Of a DNA stretch of 64,000 nt, positions 26,882-36,109 are shown one piece after another. The first letter of the stretch is position 1. Every line of letters begins with the position of its first letter. The notes below the pieces were generated by a model. The model worked only from the letters and a program-made list of their open reading frames with translations. It ran no database searches and was not told where the DNA came from. The position numbers and the translations under genes were made by a program. Origin of the DNA: an uncultured Candidatus Saccharibacteria bacterium. GTDB lineage: Bacteria; Patescibacteriota; Saccharimonadia; Saccharimonadales; Saccharimonadaceae. The stretch is taken from the NCBI GenBank assembly GCA_938033875.1, contig CALHKG010000013.1:124001-188000 (forward strand), written 5' to 3'.

Positions 26882-27465
26882 TCAACTTTTGTAGATTCTG
26901 GTTGCGGACGAGGTTGCTTGCGGAATGGATTTTCGTATGAATTTATCTGCGGAATAGGTGTTTTTTCGGCTATGTGTGAGATAGTTGCTGATTCTACAAC
27001 GATTTTATCGTCGGTTACTTTTATAATCTGAGAGCGATGAATAAGTAGCTCTGTGTCGCCAAAACTTTTCAAGAACGGTCGCCGAATTCGAAGTTGTTGT
27101 ATAATAAAATTTCCAGCCGCCAATGTATATCCGATAACTTTTCCGATTTTCTTATTTTTCTCATCAATAACCAACTTGTCTTTTAATGTAAAATTGATGT
27201 CATAAATTTCTTTTATAGTAATCACATCATCAATGCCGATAATCTCGTCGGTTGAATCGATAATCATGCCGAGTGGTCCAATCTCTCTGACGTCGTCAAT
27301 GCGAAGTAAACTAGGGCGTTGGTCCAGAAGCCGTCCTTCAAGTTCATATGCGATTATAGACAGATTTTTCGGATTGATAATTTCCCGCGATGTTCGCGCC
27401 AGTTCGGAGCCCGTCTGAAGACTCATGACGGGAATATCAAGGAAGCGATCTGCGGATATAAGCAT
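26878..27465 (-). CDS. PRC-barrel domain protein
   Basis: A 195-residue cytoplasmic protein with two PRC-barrel-like halves (LDIPVMSLQTGSELARTSRE and DKLVIDEKNKKIGKVIGYTL). The family is found in RimM, photosynthetic reaction centres and small regulatory proteins. It is convergent with recX (four-base overlap) and lies at the end of the pilus gene group. It has its own -10 (TATAAT on the minus strand, 27472-27477) six bases before the ATG, so it can be expressed alone. Confidence 0.8.
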   Translation of the reverse strand: MLISADRFLDIPVMSLQTGSELARTSREIINPKNLSIIAYELEGRLLDQRPSLLRIDDVREIGPLGMIIDSTDEIIGIDDVITIKEIYDINFTLKDKLVIDEKNKKIGKVIGYTLAAGNFIIQQLRIRRPFLKSFGDTELLIHRSQIIKVTDDKIVVESATISHIAEKTPIPQINSYENPFRKQPRPQPESTKVD

Positions 27466-27489
27466 AACTATATTATAAACGGTTGTGTT

Positions 27490-27774
27490 CTATTCGGCAA
27501 ACGGATTGGAACGACCAGCTGGTAGACTAAACGAGTCGTTTGCTGAAGTTGACGGTCGGAAGTCTTTGATAATTTGCATGGTTTTTTTATCGAAGCTTAT
27601 TGATGCGGTTTGTGGTTCTTCGGTAGGAACTGCTAAAAGTCCACTCAAAAGAAATATCGCGATTGCTACACCTCCTATTACGACAACGCTATATATTATC
27701 ACATGAAATCGCCACAGGAATTTGGACAGTGATTTTACGATTGGCTCGAGCTGTTCTGATATTGATGGACTCAT
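27490..27774 (-). CDS. Small membrane protein of the pilus operon
   Basis: This 94-residue protein has one membrane helix (about residues 24-46) and a Ser/Pro-rich periplasmic tail ending SNPFAE. It overlaps the pilO-like gene by four bases (ATGA), so it is the last gene of the pilus operon. Its place matches the pilP position of other bacteria, and the short tail could be a reduced PilP-like linker. No sequence signature supports this. Confidence 0.72.
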   Translation of the reverse strand: MSPSISEQLEPIVKSLSKFLWRFHVIIYSVVVIGGVAIAIFLLSGLLAVPTEEPQTASISFDKKTMQIIKDFRPSTSANDSFSLPAGRSNPFAE

Positions 27775-28364
27775 CGTGTATAAACCTTTACTTCAAGTGA
27801 TTGGATTGATATTTCATGATTATTTGCGCCTCTGGAAATTGACACACCTGAAAGCTGCATTCGAGTGACATTTTTTTCAATAAGACTAAGGAAGTGTAGG
27901 AATTTCGTGTAATCTATATGATCTCCCAATTGAATTGACACGAAAGTGCTTTTCACTCCAGCAGGGCTGGCGGATGTTTGCTTGCTAGATGTCGCTGTCT
28001 TAGCAGAAGTTGTTGGTTCGTTTTGGAAAGAGAAAGATTTAATCGGAATGCCAGCGCGGTCAGCGTAGGTATTTAGATCCTGAATAATCTGATTCTGATA
28101 TTGATAAAGCTTCGATTCCGAGACGATATTCTTTGCTTTTTTAACTGTGTCGGAATTGCGGTCGAGCTGAGATTTCGATGCTAGCAAACTTTGTATTTTT
28201 GCATCAACTGCAATTGCCTCGGTCTGCATTTTTCCGACTTCTTCTGATGTTTTGCTTAGGAATGAATAGGCGAAAATAACTAGTCCTATCATTGCTGATA
28301 ATATTATGAGCAATAATAACGACAAGATAATTCGCGCGATACTGGCATTTAGAACTTTTTTCAT
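27771..28364 (-). CDS. pilO: PilO-like pilus alignment protein
   Basis: PilO joins PilN in the inner-membrane alignment complex of type IV pili. The 197-residue protein has an N-terminal membrane helix (about 8-34), a coiled coil (about 35-85), and a ferredoxin-like periplasmic domain with TFVSIQLGDHIDYTKFLHFLSLIEKN, a typical PilO line. It overlaps the neighbouring genes by four bases on both sides. Confidence 0.85.
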   Translation of the reverse strand: MKKVLNASIARIILSLLLLIILSAMIGLVIFAYSFLSKTSEEVGKMQTEAIAVDAKIQSLLASKSQLDRNSDTVKKAKNIVSESKLYQYQNQIIQDLNTYADRAGIPIKSFSFQNEPTTSAKTATSSKQTSASPAGVKSTFVSIQLGDHIDYTKFLHFLSLIEKNVTRMQLSGVSISRGANNHEISIQSLEVKVYTR

Positions 28365-28936
28365 TGTTTTAAGACCTCTGGCTTTGGCGTAACGCTAATT
28401 GTTATAGTGATTGGATAATCTGCAGGCTTGTCTGACGATTGGTTGCCGCCGCTATAAACAACAGTCTCCAAGTGAACGTCACTAAATATTTCTGACTTTT
28501 CTAAGCTGGTTTTTATTCGAATAGCGTCATCCTTATTCTTTCCAAGAGCCGTTAATGACAACGGCTTATCTAGCGCTGAAGTGTCTAGTGTTAGAGAGTC
28601 CAAAACCATGCCTGATGGAATGTGCTGTGCAATTTTTGGAATAATTGTAGAGTAATGAGCCTCGCTGTTGATGATTACTTTAGCTGAATCAAGGTCTTTC
28701 TTGAACTCGCTAACTTCTTTTTGCGTCGATTGATATTGAGCAAGTTTGGCATTTCCTTCGTCAATGTTAGCTTGAGCTGAGGTGCGGCTATTTTCTAAGA
28801 ATAAATAAAATCCGCCAATAGTTAAGAATAGTAAACCTGCAAATATCAATGATATGACGCAGTATCGTCTTAAGATGACATTTACTCGTCCGGCACTGAT
28901 TTGCTTTTTTTCTTGAGGAGGGAGAAGGTTAATCAT
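28361..28936 (-). CDS. pilN: PilN-like pilus alignment protein
   Basis: The 191-residue protein begins MINLLPPQEKKQI, the PilN motif (INLLP) that binds PilM in the cytoplasm. A membrane helix (about 27-48), a coiled coil and a periplasmic alpha/beta domain (GMVLDSLTLDT) follow. It overlaps pilM by eight bases. Together with PilM and PilO it anchors the assembly ATPase platform. Confidence 0.9.
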   Translation of the reverse strand: MINLLPPQEKKQISAGRVNVILRRYCVISLIFAGLLFLTIGGFYLFLENSRTSAQANIDEGNAKLAQYQSTQKEVSEFKKDLDSAKVIINSEAHYSTIIPKIAQHIPSGMVLDSLTLDTSALDKPLSLTALGKNKDDAIRIKTSLEKSEIFSDVHLETVVYSGGNQSSDKPADYPITITISVTPKPEVLKQ

Positions 28937-29981
28937 AAATATCCTCCTGCTTGATTAAGGCTAGTCCCGCAACTGGTGATAGCTGGGAGCGAAGCTGTTT
29001 TGCCGGCTGCTCTAGTCCATCGAAATTCAGCATTTGCCACGGACTTGCTACGCGCGCTGGCATCAATAGCTCGTTTGTGAAAAAATCACCAATTCCTGGC
29101 AGATTACCGCCGCCGCCAACTATGAGAATTTGCTCGATTTTTTTCTCATCAGGGAAGCGGTCTGTGTAATATCGCATAACGCGCTTAACTTCGTTGGTCA
29201 TTTTTTCCAAACTTGGGCGCAAGGCTCCTGCGATTCTGGCTTGCCTTGGGCCGGGATTTAATCCGTTTAATACCTTAAATTGATGAGCTGTCTCAATTGG
29301 TACATTCATTTTTTTAGCTAAATTTAAGGTGAGTGAATAGCCGCCAACATTTAAACCGCCCGTCACACGTATATCGGAATCTAGAATTGCAATATCTGTA
29401 GTTGATGTGCCTATGTCGACGATAACAGTAGGGAGCATTCCTTCTTCTGTGCGCTTCAGAAGTCTAGCGATTGCGCTGATGTTCGGCTCAATTATTGCAA
29501 CTTCCAGGCCACATTGTTTTGTGGCGTCTAACATACTGTCGATCATTTTCTTTGGCGCAGCACACATTAGCACACTAAGTTCATCTTTCGTGCGATTGAT
29601 GATTCGATAGTCCAAATAAAGAGAATCTAATGGAGCTGGAATGTATTGTTCGGCTTCCAAATTTACCGCACTGCGAATATTACTTTCTTCTTTCACGGGT
29701 AGGCTAAATGTTCGCGAGAATGTTCGGTTAGTTGGTATGCCCAACGCCACGCGGTTGCTATTAATTTGTCCTACGACGTTTTTCTTCAATAACGTTTTGA
29801 TATTCTGCGCCAAATATTCAGTGTTGTCTGCAGAATTTCCGTCGCTTTTTTGAGAATCGAGGTTAATCGATCCATATCCATGAACCAGCATTCGATTTCT
29901 ATCAATCGACATTACTTTTATGCTTGTTCGGCTGATATCTAGTCCGATAATTGGTTTTTTTCTATAAAATATACTCGACAC
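28929..29981 (-). CDS. pilM: PilM actin-like pilus assembly protein
   Basis: PilM is an actin-fold cytoplasmic ATPase of the pilus alignment complex. The 350-residue protein has IIGLDISRTSIKVMSI, YIPAPLDSLYLDYR, TVIVDIGTSTTDIAIL and ILIVGGGGNLPG. The start is a GTG (29979-29981) preceded by GGTGGG. A minus-strand TATAAT lies about 35 bases upstream (30010-30015), so pilM-pilN-pilO-27490 may form a unit separate from pilB-pilC. Confidence 0.93.
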   Translation of the reverse strand: MSSIFYRKKPIIGLDISRTSIKVMSIDRNRMLVHGYGSINLDSQKSDGNSADNTEYLAQNIKTLLKKNVVGQINSNRVALGIPTNRTFSRTFSLPVKEESNIRSAVNLEAEQYIPAPLDSLYLDYRIINRTKDELSVLMCAAPKKMIDSMLDATKQCGLEVAIIEPNISAIARLLKRTEEGMLPTVIVDIGTSTTDIAILDSDIRVTGGLNVGGYSLTLNLAKKMNVPIETAHQFKVLNGLNPGPRQARIAGALRPSLEKMTNEVKRVMRYYTDRFPDEKKIEQILIVGGGGNLPGIGDFFTNELLMPARVASPWQMLNFDGLEQPAKQLRSQLSPVAGLALIKQEDIYD

Positions 29982-30038
29982 GTTATTATTTTCCCACCTA
30001 TATGTCAGTATTATAGCATAAGCTTTTTTGAAAAACTA

Positions 30039-31265
30039 TTATTCCTTAACTTGACCCGCCATACTTGTAATTGGACCCATAACGCTGACCGCCACCAGGG
30101 CAATAACAACACCCATAGCAACGATCATCACTGGCTCAATAATAGAGCTAACGCCGTCAATCGCGGTGTCAACTTCTTCCTCGTAAAAGTCGGCAACCTT
30201 AACCAGAACCTTGTCTGTCTGTCCAGTTTCCTCACCGACAGACAACATTTGCGCTACGATTGGCGGATATAAATCGTCCCGCTCTGCGATAATTTTTGAC
30301 AAGACTTCACCGTTTTGGACTCGCTTAGTGGCTTCTTTAAGGGATTTTTCGTAGGCGACATTTCCGACGGCGCGCGAAGTTACGTCCAGCGCTTCGAGCA
30401 CAGCCACGCCCGCGCCGATAAGAGCAGAAAAGGTTCGAGTAAAGCGGGCAATTGCCACCTTCTTAACAATTGGACCGACAGCTGGAACTTTGATGATGAT
30501 ATTATGAAATTTTACGCGACCTTTTGGGGTTTTAATGTAGCGAATCAATAGCCAAATGCTTCCGACAAATATTGGAATGATTATATACCAAAACGACACT
30601 ACGAAATCGCTAATTCCGAGCATAATCTCAGTAAGAAGTGGCAATTTGGCGTCAGGTCCGCCCATGTCTTTAATGGTTTTACCGATGACCGGAATAATGA
30701 AGATCATCAGGATAAAGAAGGCGATGATCGTAATGATTAAAAGGACGATCGGATATGTCATGGCGCCTTTAATTTTTTTCTTCATGGATGAGTTTTTTTC
30801 TTGTTGTAGGGCTAGACGCTTTAAAATATCGTCCAAAATACCTCCAGTTTCACCCGCAGCAACCATGTTCACGTAAATATCATTGAAGGTTTCTGGATGT
30901 TTACTCAGAGCATCCGCGAAAGACATACCGCCTTCAATGTCTTTAATCACGGCGTTGATCGTGTCTCGGAAATTGGCGCTTTCGGCGTGTTTTGCCATAG
31001 AGTTAAGGGAACGAAGAATAGGAACGCCAGCTGAAACCATGGCGCTTAATTGACGAGTAAACATCACCAATTCTTCAGTCTTGGCACCTTTCTTTTTCTT
31101 GCCGAAAGAAAAACTAAGCTCTTTTTTTGCGCCTTTTTCTTCAATTTTTATCAATTGTCCGCGTGATCTCAAATTATTAATGGCAGATAATTTGTCGGCT
31201 GCTTCAATCGTTGAAGAGACAGTCTCTTTCTTTTTATTGACAAGTAAATATTCAAAAATTGGCAT
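30039..31265 (-). CDS. pilC: PilC/GspF inner-membrane platform protein
   Basis: The 408-residue protein is the membrane platform on which the pilus grows. It has two T2SSF domains (about 70-190 and 275-395) with FTRQLSAMVSAGVPILRSL and ARFTRTFSALIGAGVAVLEAL, each followed by EETG and membrane helices. An N-terminal cytoplasmic domain (1-60) precedes them. It starts four bases after pilB with GGGAGTAAC as ribosome site, so the two are co-transcribed. Confidence 0.96.
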   Translation of the reverse strand: MPIFEYLLVNKKKETVSSTIEAADKLSAINNLRSRGQLIKIEEKGAKKELSFSFGKKKKGAKTEELVMFTRQLSAMVSAGVPILRSLNSMAKHAESANFRDTINAVIKDIEGGMSFADALSKHPETFNDIYVNMVAAGETGGILDDILKRLALQQEKNSSMKKKIKGAMTYPIVLLIITIIAFFILMIFIIPVIGKTIKDMGGPDAKLPLLTEIMLGISDFVVSFWYIIIPIFVGSIWLLIRYIKTPKGRVKFHNIIIKVPAVGPIVKKVAIARFTRTFSALIGAGVAVLEALDVTSRAVGNVAYEKSLKEATKRVQNGEVLSKIIAERDDLYPPIVAQMLSVGEETGQTDKVLVKVADFYEEEVDTAIDGVSSIIEPVMIVAMGVVIALVAVSVMGPITSMAGQVKE

Positions 31266-31269
31266 AATG

Positions 31270-33048
31270 TTACTCCCTTGTTGCCCTCAAAACTTCGTCT
31301 ACGGTGGTGATCCCGCGCAGTGATTTAATAAGTCCGTCCATCTGCATTGTCACCATTCCTTCGGAGATTGCTTGGTCTTGAATATCGTTGCTGGTGGCGT
31401 TGGCGGTAATCATTTTTTGGATAGGGATGGAAATGCCAAGAACTTCGTAAATGCCAACGCGACCCTTGAATCCATTATGTCCACACTCGTCACAACCTTC
31501 TGGATTCGGTTGCCATAATCGTCCGATTGTTGAATCTGTTGACCCCATGGGTGTATCACCACCAATTTTATCCTCAAAAGCTTGCTCTTCGAGGCTGTGA
31601 ATTTTTTTAATTGACTCCGTATTTATCTTAAACATCTCGGCAATATATTTTATTTCTTCTTCGTTTGGAGTATATTCTTGGCGGCAATTCATACATAAGC
31701 GTCTAACTAGTCGCTGTCCGATCACCGCCTTCACGGTTGAAGCGATCAAGAATGGCTCAATTCCCATATCTAGCAAACGCGGCAAACATGTCGCAGCGTT
31801 ATTTGTGTGTAGAGTGGAGAATACCAAGTGTCCGGTCAGCGCCGCTTGAACACCAAGGTTTGCGGTTTCGCCATCGCGAATTTCTCCAACCATGATGATA
31901 TTTGGGTCTTGGCGAAGTAGCGCCCTTAGCCCTGATGCGAAGGTCATTCCAGCTTTGGCGTTAGTTTGGGTTTGATTGACTCCTGGAATTTTATATTCTA
32001 CCGGGTCTTCAATTGTGGAAATGTTGACATCTGGAGTATTGAGTTCTGACAGAATACTGAACAAGCTGGTCGATTTTCCCGATCCAGTCGGCCCAGTCAC
32101 CAGGATCATTCCGTTCGGCTGAGCCATTGCGTCTTTTACGGTTGCGAGAGACAAGCCCCAATATCCAAGCTGATCCAGTTTAACAGCCTGGTTCGATTCG
32201 TCCAAAATACGCATAACCACTTTTTCGCCGTCAGCAATTGGCAATGTCGAAACACGAAGCGCGTATTGTTTTCCTGAAACTTTTATCTTAAATCGGCCGT
32301 CCTGTGGTACGCGACGTTCGTCAATTTTCAGATTGGAGAGAATTTTAATGCGGCTCACCAAAGCGCCGTGAACGTTTCGTGGCAATTTGTTAACTTCTTT
32401 CAAAACACCGTCAATTCGATAACGAACCTGAACGTAATCTTCGCGCGGCTCAATGTGAATGTCGGAAGCGTTGGATTTTATGGCGTATTCCAGTAACAAA
32501 TTAACAGTTTGGGCAATTGGTGAATTTTCCGCAAAATCGTCTTGACTAACGTTTTGGTCTTCGGCAGAAGCGTCTTTTTGGACTGCGATAACCTCATCAA
32601 GCTCGGCGTTAATATTGCCGCGATAATTTTCCAAACAGTCCAAAATGTTGCTTTTTGTCGCTAGGAAAACCTTAGTGTTGTAGCCAATTTCTTTCTGGAT
32701 GAAGTTCAGCGCCTGCACGTCATCTGGATCTTCCATTGCAAGCGATAAGCTGTCGTCCTCATTTTTCTCAAAAAGCACAACATTATACTGGCGCGCGATA
32801 TGTTCAGGAATTCGTTTCAATATGTCTTCGGGAATATCCTTTGGCTCAATTCGCACGAAAGGCACGCCGATATAATCGCCGATCAATTTTGTCAAATCTT
32901 CCTCAGAAATGACTTTTTGTTCAATAGCTGTTTCTTGCAATGTTTGCTTCGACCGTTCAGCGATCAATTTTAAATCAGCAAGCTGCGGCTCATCAACAAC
33001 CCCACCTTGTTTCAGAATGCTCTCAATTGTTTGGTCTGAAACACGCAT
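31270..33048 (-). CDS. pilB: PilB/GspE type IV pilus extension ATPase
   Basis: This is the hexameric ATPase that extends the pilus. The 592-residue protein has an N-terminal MshEN-like domain (1-150), Walker A GPTGSGKST, the Asp box region STIEDPVEYKIPG, Walker B IIMVGEIRDGETA, and the zinc-binding CxxC pairs CMNCRQ and CDECGH with a 68-residue insert between them. No pilT retraction ATPase is present in the window. The start region on the minus strand has weak -10 candidates only. Confidence 0.96.
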   Translation of the reverse strand: MRVSDQTIESILKQGGVVDEPQLADLKLIAERSKQTLQETAIEQKVISEEDLTKLIGDYIGVPFVRIEPKDIPEDILKRIPEHIARQYNVVLFEKNEDDSLSLAMEDPDDVQALNFIQKEIGYNTKVFLATKSNILDCLENYRGNINAELDEVIAVQKDASAEDQNVSQDDFAENSPIAQTVNLLLEYAIKSNASDIHIEPREDYVQVRYRIDGVLKEVNKLPRNVHGALVSRIKILSNLKIDERRVPQDGRFKIKVSGKQYALRVSTLPIADGEKVVMRILDESNQAVKLDQLGYWGLSLATVKDAMAQPNGMILVTGPTGSGKSTSLFSILSELNTPDVNISTIEDPVEYKIPGVNQTQTNAKAGMTFASGLRALLRQDPNIIMVGEIRDGETANLGVQAALTGHLVFSTLHTNNAATCLPRLLDMGIEPFLIASTVKAVIGQRLVRRLCMNCRQEYTPNEEEIKYIAEMFKINTESIKKIHSLEEQAFEDKIGGDTPMGSTDSTIGRLWQPNPEGCDECGHNGFKGRVGIYEVLGISIPIQKMITANATSNDIQDQAISEGMVTMQMDGLIKSLRGITTVDEVLRATRE

Positions 33049-33108
33049 AACTCTTATGGTTATTGTACTATTATCGCCAAAAAAAAGCTAGCATAGTATA
33101 ATATAAGA

Positions 33109-33567
33109 GTGAATATTTCTAGTGAAGAGAAAATGCGAGAATTGGGCGCGGCAATTGGCAGGGCTGTTTCTGGTGGGGAAGTTCTGGAATTGGTCGGTGA
33201 TATTGGCGCGGGGAAAACCACATTGACGAAGGGAATTGCGCAGGCTTTAGAGATTAACGAGCCAGTTCAGAGTCCAACATTCACAATTTCGCGCGTGTAC
33301 GATTCGCCTCGCGGTCTGAGTTTGGCGCATTACGATTTTTATAGATTGGGAAATGCTGGAATTATGAGCGAGGAGATTCGCGAAGTGGCGGCTTCTAATT
33401 CGGTGGTTGTAGTTGAATGGGCTGGCGCTGTTGACGACGCGTTGCCGAGTGATCGGTTGGTGATAAAAATTACTGCGATTAGCGAAGAAGGGCGGCTTGT
33501 GGAATTTCACCCTGGCGGCAAAAAATCTGATGAACTTTTGGGAAAAATAAAGGAGAATATGGCGTGA
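33109..33567 (+). CDS. tsaE: TsaE, tRNA t6A biosynthesis ATPase
   Basis: TsaE regulates the TsaBD complex that makes t6A on ANN-decoding tRNAs. The 152-residue protein has Walker A GDIGAGKTT, the family PTFTISRVYD, HYDFYRL and VVVVEWAG. The start is GTG 33109, exactly six bases after TATAAT (33097-33102), so even GTG genes use the leaderless layout. It ends in TGA overlapping the next start by four bases. Confidence 0.95.
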   Translation: MNISSEEKMRELGAAIGRAVSGGEVLELVGDIGAGKTTLTKGIAQALEINEPVQSPTFTISRVYDSPRGLSLAHYDFYRLGNAGIMSEEIREVAASNSVVVVEWAGAVDDALPSDRLVIKITAISEEGRLVEFHPGGKKSDELLGKIKENMA

Positions 33568-33938
33568 TAATTTTATTGGACACTTCAACATCAACATGTT
33601 TTTTGACAATAGTCAATGGAGAAAATCGTCAGGATTTTGAATGGGAAGCTGGGCGAACGTTGGCGCGGAATTTGTTGAAATTTTTGGAAGAAAAGACTGG
33701 CGATTTGCATCTGATAAGTGGCATTGGCGTGATGAAAGGACCGGGAAGTTTTACGGGGCTGAGAATTGGTTTGACGGTTGTGAATACCTTGGCGGACAGC
33801 TTGAATATTCCTATTGTTGGTGCGATGGGTGACAATTGGCGTGATTTGGCTTTGGGCAAATTGCGTTCTGGCGAGAATGAAAAAATTGTTATGCCAGAGT
33901 ACGGTGCTGCTGCGAATATCACTGCACCGCGAAAATAA
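33564..33938 (+). CDS. tsaB: Short TsaB-like protein
   Basis: TsaB partners TsaD in t6A synthesis. The product begins ILLDTSTSTCFLTIV and has GVMKGPGSFTGLRIGLTVVNTLA, the diagnostic TsaB segment. It is only 124 residues long, while TsaB is usually about 220, so it holds just the first actin-like lobe, which is the part that contacts TsaD. The second lobe is missing: after residue 105 the sequence is short and ends TAPRK. It may be a natural minimal form or a truncated gene. It starts at GTG 33564, coupled to tsaE. tsaD is not in the window. Confidence 0.85.
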   Translation: MIILLDTSTSTCFLTIVNGENRQDFEWEAGRTLARNLLKFLEEKTGDLHLISGIGVMKGPGSFTGLRIGLTVVNTLADSLNIPIVGAMGDNWRDLALGKLRSGENEKIVMPEYGAAANITAPRK

Positions 33939-33967
33939 TTTTTATCGCCCAAACCGTCAAAACCGTG

Positions 33968-34091
33968 TATAATTAAATTACGGCGGTTTGTGATTTTTGA
34001 TTCGCCGAGTTAGATAGTTTGAAGTTGATTGGCTGTTGATATTTTTCCTTGAGACGAACACTCAGGGGCGGCTGATCGGAAAGGAATGATA
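33968..34091 (+). promoter_or_regulatory. Promoter -10 and structured leader of rny
   Basis: TATAAT (33968-33973) is followed by an unusually long untranslated leader of about 110 bases. It holds two hairpins: CGGCG/CGCCG (33981-34007) and CCTTGAG/CTCAGGG (34047-34067), the latter ending close to the AAAGGA ribosome site. Most genes here have no leader, so this structure may serve control, for example self-cleavage by RNase Y. That is an inference. Confidence 0.5.
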
Positions 34092-35582
34092 ATGATAGAA
34101 GTAATTATTGCCGCGGCTATTGGAGCTGGCGCGGGTGCTGCTGGTCTTATTGGATATCAGAGAACTCGTCAAATTAACGGTAAAAATCAGATTGAGCGAG
34201 ATCTGGCGGATGCAAAAACTAAGGCGAGCGACATTGTCCTTAAGGCTAAGGACGAGGCGCTTAAGATTGAAAATGAACGTCGCAAGGAATGGCAAAAGAC
34301 CGAAAATCGCTTGGCGGATCGCGAGAAGACTCTGGATAATAAATTGGAAGAGCTTGATCGACGAGCAGAAAAATTGCGCGCGCATGAGGATGAAGTTGAT
34401 AATCTTAAAAATGAAATTCGCGATATTCGCTCCAGACAGCAGGAGAAATTGGAAAAAATCGCTGGATTGAAGAAAAAAGACGCTGCCGATAAGTTAATGC
34501 AGATGACTGAGCGCGACATTAAGCAAGACTTGGTCGGTTTGGTGTCAAAATTACAGCATGATGCAATGGATGACGCTGAAGAACGGGCGCAAATGATCCT
34601 AGTGACCGCGATGGAACGAATGAGTAGTGAGGTTACCGCTGAGCGCACCGTGACTGCCGTTAAGTTGACAGATGATGAGATGAAGGGTCGAATTATTGGT
34701 AAAGAGGGGCGTAATATTCAGGCGCTGCAGCGCGAAACTGGCGTCGATATTTTAGTTGACGACACACCCGGCATGATTATTTTGTCGAGTTTTGATCCTG
34801 TTCGCAGACAAGTGGCTCGTTTGAGTCTTGAAATGCTAATGAAGGATGGTCGTATTCATCCTGCACGCATTGAAGAAGTGGTTGCTAAGGCTAAAAAACA
34901 GATTGAAAAAGAGGTTCGACAAGCCGGTGAAGATGCTATGCGCGAAACTGGCGTGGTTGGGATTCCGAAGGAGATGTTGCTGCTGCTTGGTGAGTTGAAA
35001 TTCCGTACCAGCTTTGGACAGAACGTCCTGAAGCATTCGACTGAGATGGCGCAAATTGCTGGAATGATTGCCGAAGAAATCGGCGCGGATGTGCGCATTA
35101 CGAAGATTGCTACACTTCTCCATGATGTCGGTAAAGCTGTGTCGCATAAAATCGAGGGTAAACATCATCACATTGGGGCGGAACTGGCTCGTAAGTATGG
35201 TATGGACGAGAGAATTGTTCACGCAATCGAAGCGCACCACGATGATATCGAAGCGACAACTCCAGAGGCAATTATTGTTCGAGTTTGCGACGCGGCTTCG
35301 GCTGCACGTCCAGGTGCACGTAACGTTTCTGCTGAAAACTTTGCAGAGCGAATGCGCGATTTGGAAAATGTCGCTACGAGTTTTGAAGGGATTGATAAGG
35401 CTTATGCAATTTCTGCCGGTCGTGAAGTTCGTGTGATTGTAAAACCTCAGACGATCGATGATTTGTCGGCGATTAAATTGGCGCGAGATATTGCGACGAA
35501 AATTGAGTCAACAATGCAATATCCTGGCACCATTAAAGTTAACGTGATTCGCGAAACGCGAGCAATTGAGTTTGCTAAATAA
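34092..35582 (+). CDS. rny: Ribonuclease Y
   Basis: RNase Y is the membrane-bound endonuclease that starts mRNA decay. The protein of about 496 residues has one N-terminal membrane helix (IIAAAIGAGAGAAGLIGY), a long coiled coil (about 25-170), a KH domain with GKEGRNIQALQRETGVDI, and an HD domain (TLLHDVGKAVSHKI, HHHIGAELARKYG). ATG 34092 is preferred to 34086 because AAAGGA lies seven bases before it. The stop overlaps the Nudix gene start (TAATG). RNA turnover would thus rest on this enzyme. Confidence 0.95.
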   Translation: MIEVIIAAAIGAGAGAAGLIGYQRTRQINGKNQIERDLADAKTKASDIVLKAKDEALKIENERRKEWQKTENRLADREKTLDNKLEELDRRAEKLRAHEDEVDNLKNEIRDIRSRQQEKLEKIAGLKKKDAADKLMQMTERDIKQDLVGLVSKLQHDAMDDAEERAQMILVTAMERMSSEVTAERTVTAVKLTDDEMKGRIIGKEGRNIQALQRETGVDILVDDTPGMIILSSFDPVRRQVARLSLEMLMKDGRIHPARIEEVVAKAKKQIEKEVRQAGEDAMRETGVVGIPKEMLLLLGELKFRTSFGQNVLKHSTEMAQIAGMIAEEIGADVRITKIATLLHDVGKAVSHKIEGKHHHIGAELARKYGMDERIVHAIEAHHDDIEATTPEAIIVRVCDAASAARPGARNVSAENFAERMRDLENVATSFEGIDKAYAISAGREVRVIVKPQTIDDLSAIKLARDIATKIESTMQYPGTIKVNVIRETRAIEFAK

Positions 35583-36109
35583 TGAAATTTACAGATGAAG
35601 AGCGACGCGCTTGGTTGGCAAGTTTGGACAGGCGTTTTTCTAGTGCGGCGGTGTTGATTGAAAATGAGCAGGGCGAACTATTGATCGTCAAGGCTGGTTA
35701 TAAAGACCATTGGTCGCTGCCTGGTGGCATTGTTGACGCTGGAGAATCTCCGCTGGAAGCGGCGGTGCGCGAGGTGAAAGAAGAAGTTGATATTCAAGTT
35801 GACCCTAAGGATTTGAAGCTTGCAATGGTCGCTTCGCGTCATTCTGATGAATTTTTGACACATCAATTTGTGTTTTTTACGAAGTTAGAAAACGATGCTT
35901 TTTCTGAGATAAAGTTGCAGGAATCGGAAATTGTGGCTAGTAAATTTATTGCCAAAAATGAGGTTGATTTTGAAGATATGTCGCTGCTCTGGGCAATCAG
36001 ATTTTGGGCAATTGATAAATTCGGTTACGTAAATACGAAAATTATTGATAATGATGGCGTGAAAAAAGAAGTTGTAGATTTTTTTGCGCCGATGATTGGA
36101 GGGAAATAA
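35582..36109 (+). CDS. Nudix hydrolase
   Basis: This 175-residue protein carries an intact Nudix box, GGIVDAGESPLEAAVREVKEEVDI in essence (the G-x5-E-x7-REVKEE pattern), at about residues 50-73. The family hydrolyses nucleoside diphosphates linked to another group. The substrate cannot be read from the sequence. It overlaps rny by one base and gpmA by one base, so the three are translated as a unit. Confidence 0.9.
   Translation: MKFTDEERRAWLASLDRRFSSAAVLIENEQGELLIVKAGYKDHWSLPGGIVDAGESPLEAAVREVKEEVDIQVDPKDLKLAMVASRHSDEFLTHQFVFFTKLENDAFSEIKLQESEIVASKFIAKNEVDFEDMSLLWAIRFWAIDKFGYVNTKIIDNDGVKKEVVDFFAPMIGGK

Noticed and set aside
34187..34648. Minus-strand reading frame opposite rny
   Set aside because: Ser/Arg-rich translation of the antisense of a coiled-coil region; a shadow of rny.
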